From Mariniradius saccharolyticus AK6 (GTDB lineage: Bacteria; Bacteroidota; Bacteroidia; Cytophagales; Cyclobacteriaceae): a stretch of 64,000 bases of DNA. The notes beneath the pieces were generated by a model, which was not told where the DNA came from, made no database searches, and saw only the letters and a list, made by a program, of their open reading frames with translations. Shown here piece by piece: positions 56,853 to 64,000 of this stretch. Location of the stretch: assembly GCF_000330725.2 (NCBI RefSeq), contig NZ_AMZY02000013.1, forward strand, positions 1 to 64,000, given 5' to 3'. Made by a program: the position numbers and the translations under genes. Each line of letters begins with the position of its first letter. Position 1 is the first letter of the stretch.

Positions 56853-58627
56853 ATTCCGATTTTGCCCATAACCCACATAACCGAGCGATATTAGTTAGTC
56901 TTTTTGGTGAACTCGATGAAGAGTTGTTGACACAGATTTTAAACAAAGGAAAAGCCTTGGAAATGGATACAGGGAATTTCCTTTTTCACCAGGGAGACCG
57001 AGACAATTCCCTTTACATAGTCTTATCCGGCAGGTTCAGAGCGCTTGCAGAGCAATCGGACGGCATACTTCATGCACTTGGCGACATCGGTGAAGGCGAA
57101 CCAATAGGTGAATTTGCTCTCTTTATGGCCGAACCAAGGTCTGCTTCTGTAGTTGCGATTCGGAAATCCGTCGTGCTCAAACTGACCGAGCCTCAATACC
57201 TTGAGATTGTGGCAAGTAATCCCGCATTTTCCACGAAGTTGACAAGGTTTGTGGTGAATCGGCTGCGAAGAAACAGCCTTCAGAAACACCTCGAAGTTTC
57301 TGCCAAAAACATCGCTGTGATCAACTTGCAGTCTGACAATGATATTACGGAATATACAGAAGCCGTTAAGGCCCAATTCGAATCACTTGATGTAAGCATT
57401 CAAATTCTTGACCACGAGTCCCATGCCAATCTTGAGCTCCAGGCGATGTACGATACCTTGGAGAAGCATGAGGGTCTTAATTTCCTGGTAAGCAGTGAAG
57501 ATCACCTCGAGTGGTCCCGTCAGTGCATCATCTATGCTGATTTGGTCGTTATAGCGACCGATTTTTATGCAGATAGTGGCCTTCGTGACATTGAAAGGAA
57601 ACTGGATTTGTATTCCAACAATATCCTCAACAAGAAAATCTACCTGTTGCTGCTGCATCCCGAGGACGCCAAATTTCCCGAAAACACACGCCGCTGGTTT
57701 GAAAATAGGAAGGTGGACCTGCATATCCACTACCGCAAAAACCATGGTCCTGATATCCGCAGATTCGCAAGGATATTGGCAAATAAGGCCATTGGCCTTG
57801 TTTTGGGTGGAGGAGGTGCCAAAGGATTTGCCCATTTGGGTGCAATAAAGGCGCTTTATGATGCGGGTTTGGAAATCGATTTCCTTGGCGGGACTAGCGC
57901 GGGTGCACTTTACGGCATGACCGGATCTTATTCGGATTTTGACAAAGAAAAGATTGACTTCTATTGTAAGGAGTCTGCGGAGAGTAAGCTCACTTCCAAC
58001 GACTATACCATCCCGCTGATTTCCATCATGTCGGGGAGAAAAATGACCGACTATGTGAAAAAAATGATGGGCGATACCTATTTGGAGGATTTTTGGGTTT
58101 CGAGCTATTGTGTTTCGACCAATTACTCCAATTCTACGATAAAGATTCACGAACGTGGTTTGGCATGGAAGCAAATTGCAGCAAGTATTGCTATTCCGGG
58201 GATTTATCCGCCGGTGGTTATTGAGAATCAGCTTCATGTAGATGGTGGGGTGGTGGATAATCTTCCGATAGAAACGATGTTCAAATACCCTGTCAAACAT
58301 ATCATTGCCATCTCTCTCAGCCAGTTGAAAACTCAGGAAGTCGATTTTGAGGAAACGCCTACCGCTTCGCAACTGATTTGGAGCAGGGTCAGAGGCAAGA
58401 AAAAGTACCGTCTGCCAGGTATCAGCTCGATCCTTGTCAACTCATTGACACTCAATAGCAGGCAGAAGCAGGAAATGGCCAAATCCGGTGTTGATATTTA
58501 CATCGAGATGGACCTCAAGGGAATTGGCATGCTGGATGATACGAAATGGCGGGAGATCGTGCAGAAGGGATATAATCAAATGAAGGTGGCTCTGGAGAGC
58601 TATCCGGATGGGAAAAAATTCTGGTGA
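56849..58627 (+). CDS. cNMP-binding patatin-like phospholipase (NTE/RssA type)
   Basis: A 592-aa protein starting at TTG 56849; a stop lies two codons upstream and the next ATG is 39 codons in, so TTG is the best start. Residues about 15-150 are a cyclic nucleotide-binding fold (FLFHQGDRDNSLYIVLSGRF, EFALFMAEPRSASVVA). About 155-305 form the Rossmann-like middle domain of NTE relatives. About 312-490 are patatin with GGGGAKG (about 319), nucleophile Ser350 in GTSAG and Asp465 in VDGG. It should hydrolyse phospholipids or lysophospholipids. No membrane segment is visible. Confidence 0.93.
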   Translation: MNSDFAHNPHNRAILVSLFGELDEELLTQILNKGKALEMDTGNFLFHQGDRDNSLYIVLSGRFRALAEQSDGILHALGDIGEGEPIGEFALFMAEPRSASVVAIRKSVVLKLTEPQYLEIVASNPAFSTKLTRFVVNRLRRNSLQKHLEVSAKNIAVINLQSDNDITEYTEAVKAQFESLDVSIQILDHESHANLELQAMYDTLEKHEGLNFLVSSEDHLEWSRQCIIYADLVVIATDFYADSGLRDIERKLDLYSNNILNKKIYLLLLHPEDAKFPENTRRWFENRKVDLHIHYRKNHGPDIRRFARILANKAIGLVLGGGGAKGFAHLGAIKALYDAGLEIDFLGGTSAGALYGMTGSYSDFDKEKIDFYCKESAESKLTSNDYTIPLISIMSGRKMTDYVKKMMGDTYLEDFWVSSYCVSTNYSNSTIKIHERGLAWKQIAASIAIPGIYPPVVIENQLHVDGGVVDNLPIETMFKYPVKHIIAISLSQLKTQEVDFEETPTASQLIWSRVRGKKKYRLPGISSILVNSLTLNSRQKQEMAKSGVDIYIEMDLKGIGMLDDTKWREIVQKGYNQMKVALESYPDGKKFW

Positions 58628-58750
58628 GGAAGCTATTTCGACAGAAACAATGCTATCTTGAATAGCTGTGTAATTTTCTATGTTAATAAAAGGTCAAAAC
58701 CTGCAAAAGCCGAAGCGGATACAGTCTAAAATAATAATTTGAAGGCATTT

Positions 58751-61700
58751 ATGGTGATTTCTAAAGAGTCCCGGAAGAGATCGGGAATTGGTTTAATACC
58801 CGGCTTTTTCCTTCTGTTACTGACTTTCGCTTCATCCGCCCAATCCATCTACGAGCAGGTCGGAAGGCTTCCTATCACTACTTATACCACCGAGGAGTAT
58901 GGTGGATATCCAACTGTTTTGGCCACCATACAGAGTGAGGATGGACTCATGTATTTTGGAGCAACAGGTGGAATGTATGAATATGACGGGGTTTCTTGGC
59001 GTTCTATTTTTAATATCAGGGATTATGTAACCGTAAGAAGTCTGACAAAGGACAGCAAGGGAAGAATTTTTTATGGGGGCGATGATTTTGGCTATCTGGA
59101 AGTTGACGAAAAAGGTGAAGCGAGAGCGGTTTCACTCTTTCACCTAATTCCTGAGGAACTGAAATCAGGACAAACCATCGTTGAAATCCTATTTTTGAAT
59201 GAATTTATTCTACTTCGAACTCCGAATTACCTCATCAGATTGGAATTGGGGGAAGATTTCACCCTAAAATCCCTAAAATCATGGCAGTCAGAAACACGAT
59301 TTGGAAAAAGTTTTTTGGTTGGCAATCAAATTTATGTCCGTTATCTAGATCGAGGTTTATTCCTATTGGAAGATGAGGAATTAACGTTGATCCCAGGTAC
59401 GAAAGATTTTTTTGGAAAAGATGCAGTTAGTGTAATGCTTCCTTATCCTGAAAAGAATAGTAATAACATACTGCTTGGTGGAGCGAATACAGGGTTCTAC
59501 TTTTTGGAGAAAGGTGCTTTAACAAAGTTTCCGACCGAAGTAGACCTACTGATCCAAGAAGGAAATCAACTTTACGGTGCAATATCCCATCAGGGTAACT
59601 ATATCCTCAGCGTCCTAGGAGTGGGAGTAGTGATCATGAATCCCAAAGGAGAAATACTCAAAAAGATAGGATCTGACCAAGGCCTGCATTCGGATGTGGT
59701 AACAGGTGTCTACCTTGATAAAAACAATGGCCTTTGGGTAACCACTGAGGACGGTATGGCCAGGATAGCTATAGATTCTCCGATTCTTAGTTTTGGAAAA
59801 GAGTTAGGGATCAATTCAGCAGTACGTTCCATCCAAAAAAAGGGCGATGAACTCTATTTAGGGACTAATACTGGTTTGATCAAATTTGACGCGATTGAAA
59901 AGGAATTCAAATCAGGCCTGGAAAACGAGAATTCAGAGATTTTTGGATTGTTGGGTGATGGGGATAATTTGATTGTTCCTGGACGGAATTTACATGTAAT
60001 TCGAGATGGTAAAGCCATTCGTTTGGATTTTCCACAAGATGGGAGCCGGCCACAAACTGCAATTATCCCAAAAGACAACCCCAATATCCTATTAGTCGGA
60101 ACCACCTTAGGGCTTCTTCTCTACGAAAAGGGCCTTTCCAAACAATTCCCATGGGAATTAAGGGGAAAAGTTCCGGGAATAGGCCCAATCAGCAACCACT
60201 TTTTTGAAGGAAAAGATGGAATCATTTTTACGAATGGTCACGGAAAGCTATATGCACTCGAAATTGAGGCGCAGGGGGTAGAACCCATAGGGAATCAGGT
60301 CATCAAACCGACTGTTTTTGATGTAGACCCTTCGGGTTCTTTTTCCAAGATTGATGGAGAATTTTATATGACTTCCCCTCAGGGTATGCAGAAGTATTCC
60401 CCCGAGGAGGGGAAATTTGTAGCTACTGAGGACTTTAGTGCAGTGGAGAATGATCTATTTGATTTCACCCAATTCAAATCAGGCATTCTCTGGTATGAAT
60501 CCTTAGATAAAAAGAAGAATATCCTAAAACGGAATAAAGAAGGGAAATTTGTCAAGGACGAGAGAACCAATTCCATAGCACCTTATTTATCTCAAGTGGA
60601 TTTTATTGACGAGGACAGCATCCTGTGGTTTGGATCTCCGAAAGGCCTGATCCGCTACGATCCCAAAAAAGACAATCAGACCGATAAGGAATTTTTTACA
60701 CTGATCCGACGAATCGAAACCAAGACAGACACCATTCCTTTGCCTTTTTATGGTAGAAACAAAGGTCTAGCCCCTGTTGAAAGAAAAGAAAACTCCTACC
60801 GCTTTGAGTTTGCGGCACCTTACTTCGAAGACGAAAAGAAAACCAAATACCAGACATTTCTGGAAGGATTTGATTCCGATTGGGTGGACTGGACCGACAA
60901 TAAGTTCAAAGAATACACCAATCTTCCTCCAGGTCCGTACACCTTTCATGTCAGGGCCCTGGCCCATACCGGAAGAATCAGCGAAGAGGCTGTCTATTCC
61001 TTTGTGGTATTGCCGCCATGGTACGCCACCTGGTGGGCATATTTGCTATACGCGCTGTTGATAGGCGGTATAATCACCGCCATTGTGAAGTGGCGTTCAC
61101 AAAAATTGAAAGCTGAAAACCGTATCCTGGAAGAGCGGGTCAATGAGCGAACTGCTGCTTTGGAGAAATCGTTGGCCGACCTGAAGTCTACCCAATCCCA
61201 GTTGATCCATGCGGAGAAAATGGCCTCTTTGGGAGAACTCACTGCCGGAATCGCCCATGAAATCCAGAATCCGCTGAATTTTGTGAATAACTTTTCGGAG
61301 GTAAGTGAGGAGTTGATCGAAGAAATGAAGGAGGAGATCGACCGGGGCAATTACGATGACGTCAAGGTGATTTCCGATGACCTCAAGGATAACCTCGGCA
61401 AAATCAAGTTTCATGGAAAAAGGGCTGATGGCATCGTAAAAAGCATGCTCCAGCACAGTCGCAAGGACAATAGCAAAAAAGAACTCACGGACATCAACCA
61501 GCTAGCAGACGAGTTTCTAAGGCTTTCCTACCACGGCCTGCGGGCAAAGGACAAATCATTCTTTGCTGACTTCCATTTGGATGCGGATCCCAACCTTCCA
61601 AAGGTTGAAGTCATTTCCCAAGAAATTGGCAGGGTTTTGCTAAATTTGATCAACAACGCGTTCTATGCAGCTTCTGAAAAGAAAAATCTTTTGGAGGAAT

Positions 61701-61981
61701 CCGGAAACCTAGGGGATTTTAAGCCTCACGTTTGGGTCGCGACCAAAAATACCACTGAAAGCGTCAAGATTTCGGTTGGTGACAATGGCAATGGGATCCC
61801 GGATGACATCAAGTCCAAGATATTCCAGCCTTTTTTCACGACCAAGCCTACCGGGTCAGGGACTGGTCTGGGATTGTCTATGAGCTTTGATATTGTAAAG
61901 GCGCATGGAGGTGAATTGCTGGTGGAATCTGAGATCGGAAAGGGCACCGTATTCTCTATCATCCTTCCAAAAAAGCCTTGA
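58751..61981 (+). CDS. Beta-propeller sensor histidine kinase, orphan
   Basis: A 1076-aa kinase from ATG at 58751 (MVISKESRKRSG), with a TTG 4 codons earlier. Signal peptide, then a periplasmic propeller (about 45-640; repeats like GLMYFGATGGMYEYDG, GLWVTTEDGMARI, GDELYLGTNTGLIKF), a Y_Y_Y domain (about 660-745, ending NLPPGPYTFHVRA), one transmembrane helix (about 756-780), a coiled coil, HisKA with His836 in AHEIQNPLNFVN, and HATPase (DNGNGIPDD, FFTTKPTGSGTGLGL). It lacks the REC and AraC parts found in hybrid systems such as those sensing glycans, and no regulator is adjacent. Confidence 0.93.
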   Translation: MVISKESRKRSGIGLIPGFFLLLLTFASSAQSIYEQVGRLPITTYTTEEYGGYPTVLATIQSEDGLMYFGATGGMYEYDGVSWRSIFNIRDYVTVRSLTKDSKGRIFYGGDDFGYLEVDEKGEARAVSLFHLIPEELKSGQTIVEILFLNEFILLRTPNYLIRLELGEDFTLKSLKSWQSETRFGKSFLVGNQIYVRYLDRGLFLLEDEELTLIPGTKDFFGKDAVSVMLPYPEKNSNNILLGGANTGFYFLEKGALTKFPTEVDLLIQEGNQLYGAISHQGNYILSVLGVGVVIMNPKGEILKKIGSDQGLHSDVVTGVYLDKNNGLWVTTEDGMARIAIDSPILSFGKELGINSAVRSIQKKGDELYLGTNTGLIKFDAIEKEFKSGLENENSEIFGLLGDGDNLIVPGRNLHVIRDGKAIRLDFPQDGSRPQTAIIPKDNPNILLVGTTLGLLLYEKGLSKQFPWELRGKVPGIGPISNHFFEGKDGIIFTNGHGKLYALEIEAQGVEPIGNQVIKPTVFDVDPSGSFSKIDGEFYMTSPQGMQKYSPEEGKFVATEDFSAVENDLFDFTQFKSGILWYESLDKKKNILKRNKEGKFVKDERTNSIAPYLSQVDFIDEDSILWFGSPKGLIRYDPKKDNQTDKEFFTLIRRIETKTDTIPLPFYGRNKGLAPVERKENSYRFEFAAPYFEDEKKTKYQTFLEGFDSDWVDWTDNKFKEYTNLPPGPYTFHVRALAHTGRISEEAVYSFVVLPPWYATWWAYLLYALLIGGIITAIVKWRSQKLKAENRILEERVNERTAALEKSLADLKSTQSQLIHAEKMASLGELTAGIAHEIQNPLNFVNNFSEVSEELIEEMKEEIDRGNYDDVKVISDDLKDNLGKIKFHGKRADGIVKSMLQHSRKDNSKKELTDINQLADEFLRLSYHGLRAKDKSFFADFHLDADPNLPKVEVISQEIGRVLLNLINNAFYAASEKKNLLEESGNLGDFKPHVWVATKNTTESVKISVGDNGNGIPDDIKSKIFQPFFTTKPTGSGTGLGLSMSFDIVKAHGGELLVESEIGKGTVFSIILPKKP

Positions 61982-62033
61982 TATAAAATATTAACTTATG
62001 TTGTCGCATCATTTGTACCACATACTATCAAAA

Positions 62034-64000
62034 ATGACCCAAAAGACGGTACCACTGTTTTTGCTTTTCATTCTCTATTTTGCTGACCATTCATTTGGTC
62101 AATCAAATGGAGAGTTGGGATTCCCTTTGATTGACAACTACTCTCCCAAAACTTATAAGGGCCATGGGCAGGTATGGGCAGTTATCCAGGACGATCGGGG
62201 TGTGATGTATTTCGGGACTTCTGCCGGCATTGTGGAGTATGATGGGGTCAATTGGAATCGCGTGAGTGTTTCGGATTCCATTGTCTTTCAGACGGTGAGG
62301 GCTTTTGAGAAGGCCGAAGGGGGGAGAATATATTTCGCAGGTGGGTTGAATTTTGGCTACTTGGAGCCTGACGACTATGGCAATTCGAAAGTGATTTCTT
62401 TGGTTGGACTGGTAAAGCCTGAGTTCAGGGATTTTTCTGATACCAGATCGATTCGCTTGCTGGGAGATTACCTTTATGTACAGAGTCTTGAATATATCTT
62501 CAGATTCAATACCAAAAAGCTTTCGGAGGGGGGTGAATTCAAGGCTTGGAAGGCCGATTCATTTTTTCCGTACACCATGGTGCTCGACGATCAATTGTAT
62601 ACCTTTCAACTGGAAAGAGGCCTTTACCGACTCTCAGGCGACTCTTTGCAGTTAGTCCCCGGTTCTGAGATCTTCAAAGGCACCCGGATTTACATCATGC
62701 TTCCGTACAACGGAAAAAAGGGTTTCAGGTACTTGGTCGGCACCTCAAGTGAGGGATTTTTCGGCTACGATGGCAAGACCTTCGAAAAGGTCGATACAGA
62801 GTTAGATCCACATTTGAAGGATTTATTCCTTTATCGAGCAATCAACTTACCAAACGGCGATTACCTAGTTTCGGTCATTGGCAAAGGCATCTTTGTGATG
62901 AGTCCTGAAGGAAAACTACTCCGGAACATCAATTACGACGCTGGTTTGCAGGATGAATCGGTCTATTGGCCTTATTTGGATCCTTCGGGAACGCTCTGGT
63001 TGGGGTTGGACAATGGCATTTCCAAAGCGGAACTGAGTCCTAAGATTACCACTTTTTCCAAACAATCGGGTCTGAAAACCGGGATACTGTCCATCCAACG
63101 CGCAAATGGAAGGTTGCTTATTGGAACCCCCACCGGGCTTTCCGCCCTCAGCAAGGCCACGGGAAGATTTGAACAGATTGACTTTGGAGGAGGGACACAG
63201 GTTTTTGATATTTTGCCAATTGGAGAAGAGGTTATATTCCGAAACATTAGCGGCCTTGGAGTACTCGACATGAACTTGAAGCCTTCCTATGAGTTAGTTG
63301 ACAATCGGCTGAGCGGTACTGTTTTTTTGAAATCAAGGCATTTGGATGAGAGAGTATTGATCGGTGGAGGATTTGGTGTCGCCGTGATTAGAAAGAACCT
63401 AAAAACCAATCGTTGGGAAAAGGAAGGACATTTTCCGGGTAGCTTTTTCGGCGTTTGGACTATGGCCGAGACCAATGAGGGGGACATTTGGGCCGGCACA
63501 CAGTCAGGATACGCCTACAAAATAACGCCGGTTTTGGACCAAAATGGAAACATAGATTTTGATAAATCGAAAATCGTGCCCTTTGGAGGAGAAGGTCAGG
63601 AAAAAGCAGGCGATGGGGTAATTTATGGCGTGGCAGGTAAAATTTTTGCATTATCAGAGAAAGGATTTTTTTCTTATAATCCACAGTCCGGGAAGTTTGA
63701 AGTAGATGATACGTTCGGCGAAATAGAGATAAACTACGCCTCGACAGACAACTTCAATATGAAAGAGGATGATTTGGGTCGGGTCTGGATCACCATTAAA
63801 AACAAGATTCGATTGGCAACGCCCCAGCCTGCTGGTGGCTACAAATTGGAGGATGACTTGTTCAACGGCTATCCATGGGAAGATATCACCACGATTTTTC
63901 CTGAAGACAGCACTACGGTTTGGATTGGTAGCGGAGACGGCCTGGTCAAAATGGAAATACAGAAAGAAAGATCAAAGGAGCGGCCATTCAAAGTATTGCT
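62034..64000 (+). CDS. Second beta-propeller sensor protein, 3' end missing
   Basis: Open from ATG at 62034 (an ATG 12 codons earlier, at 61998, is the alternative) to the right edge, about 656 codons. A signal peptide (MTQKTVPLFLLFILYFADHSFGQ) precedes propeller repeats paralogous to the upstream kinase: GVMYFGTSAGIVEYDGVNW, YLEPDDYGNSK, GTLWLGLDNGISKAEL, DIWAGTQSGYAYKI, TVWIGSGDGLVKME. By analogy it should continue into Y_Y_Y, a transmembrane helix and a kinase or other output domain, but that part is outside the window. Confidence 0.88.
   Translation, partial: MTQKTVPLFLLFILYFADHSFGQSNGELGFPLIDNYSPKTYKGHGQVWAVIQDDRGVMYFGTSAGIVEYDGVNWNRVSVSDSIVFQTVRAFEKAEGGRIYFAGGLNFGYLEPDDYGNSKVISLVGLVKPEFRDFSDTRSIRLLGDYLYVQSLEYIFRFNTKKLSEGGEFKAWKADSFFPYTMVLDDQLYTFQLERGLYRLSGDSLQLVPGSEIFKGTRIYIMLPYNGKKGFRYLVGTSSEGFFGYDGKTFEKVDTELDPHLKDLFLYRAINLPNGDYLVSVIGKGIFVMSPEGKLLRNINYDAGLQDESVYWPYLDPSGTLWLGLDNGISKAELSPKITTFSKQSGLKTGILSIQRANGRLLIGTPTGLSALSKATGRFEQIDFGGGTQVFDILPIGEEVIFRNISGLGVLDMNLKPSYELVDNRLSGTVFLKSRHLDERVLIGGGFGVAVIRKNLKTNRWEKEGHFPGSFFGVWTMAETNEGDIWAGTQSGYAYKITPVLDQNGNIDFDKSKIVPFGGEGQEKAGDGVIYGVAGKIFALSEKGFFSYNPQSGKFEVDDTFGEIEINYASTDNFNMKEDDLGRVWITIKNKIRLATPQPAGGYKLEDDLFNGYPWEDITTIFPEDSTTVWIGSGDGLVKMEIQKERSKERPFKVL

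Noticed and set aside
57383-58372. A 329-codon open frame on the minus strand across the patatin gene
   Set aside because: It is antisense to a protein with intact catalytic motifs, has no recognisable domain, and is rich in His/Arg/Ile as expected from a mirrored frame.

Overview
This window reads as a chromosomal segment of a Bacteroidetes bacterium, most likely of order Cytophagales (Cyclobacteriaceae-like). The evidence is type IX secretion system (T9SS) cargo with C-terminal sorting domains, a PorP/SprF-type outer-membrane protein next to a SprB/DUF11-repeat giant surface protein, DUF3078, DUF4136 and DUF962 proteins, glycine-lipid type acyltransferases, weak or absent Shine-Dalgarno sequences, and several TAnnTTTG-like -7 boxes. 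Gene density is high. I see no insertion sequences, phage genes, CRISPR arrays or rRNA, and only one tRNA.

Layout. 1-3.4 kb (minus): 5' part of a SprB-like secreted repeat protein, running off the left edge, and its PorP/SprF partner. 3.8-10.5 kb (minus): one long probable operon, mpl - DEDDh exonuclease - PASTA protein - T9SS cargo - rhodanese - M28 peptidase. 10.8-17.5 kb (plus, one small TPR gene opposite): dnaB, an MDR oxidoreductase, etfB-etfA-bifunctional nuclease, and a CNT nucleoside transporter. 17.6-24.3 kb: cyclophilin, pckA, POT peptide transporter, a cluster of small or unknown genes (41-aa membrane protein, 66-aa hyperacidic protein, 161-aa unknown), a single-domain response regulator, DUF962 and DUF4136. 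24.4-29.5 kb: DUF3078, tandem universal stress protein, tRNA-Arg(UCG), sucC, a LolD-like ATPase, an EamA transporter. 29.5-35.4 kb: a regulatory island with a poly-Asp lipoprotein and a periplasmic TPR-CHAT protease-like protein on the plus strand, facing an ECF sigma / anti-sigma-like / lipoprotein operon on the minus strand. 35.5-42.4 kb: pncB overlapping a divergent prs, a secreted M43 metalloprotease, nifU-like and mrp. 42.6-54.9 kb (mostly plus): dnaG, ribBA, a secreted unknown, surE, an SDR (minus), an O-acyltransferase/N-acyltransferase pair for aminolipids, a CoA-binding protein, gyrB, ppk1. 55-64 kb (plus): two histidine kinases with nearly the same transmitter but unrelated sensor halves, a cNMP-binding patatin phospholipase between them, and a second beta-propeller sensor running off the right edge.

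How the genes work together. Most of the window is core metabolism and replication (dnaB, dnaG, gyrB, sucC, pckA, ribBA, Etf, PRPP/NAD salvage). The distinctive parts are surface and envelope biology (T9SS cargo, PorP, aminolipid synthesis, peptidoglycan recycling) and signalling. The strongest candidate for an undescribed system is the CHAT / poly-Asp lipoprotein / ECF sigma island: by its predicted topology it would put a caspase-like CHAT domain in the periplasm next to a membrane-anchored anti-sigma-like protein with a helical periplasmic domain. The overlapping pncB-prs pair is the second candidate, because the flexible loop of the Prs homologue differs from canonical enzymes. No search or structure prediction was run. 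Assignments rest on motifs read from the translations, and start codons were re-chosen where the longest frame begins at TTG or GTG and a better ATG follows.
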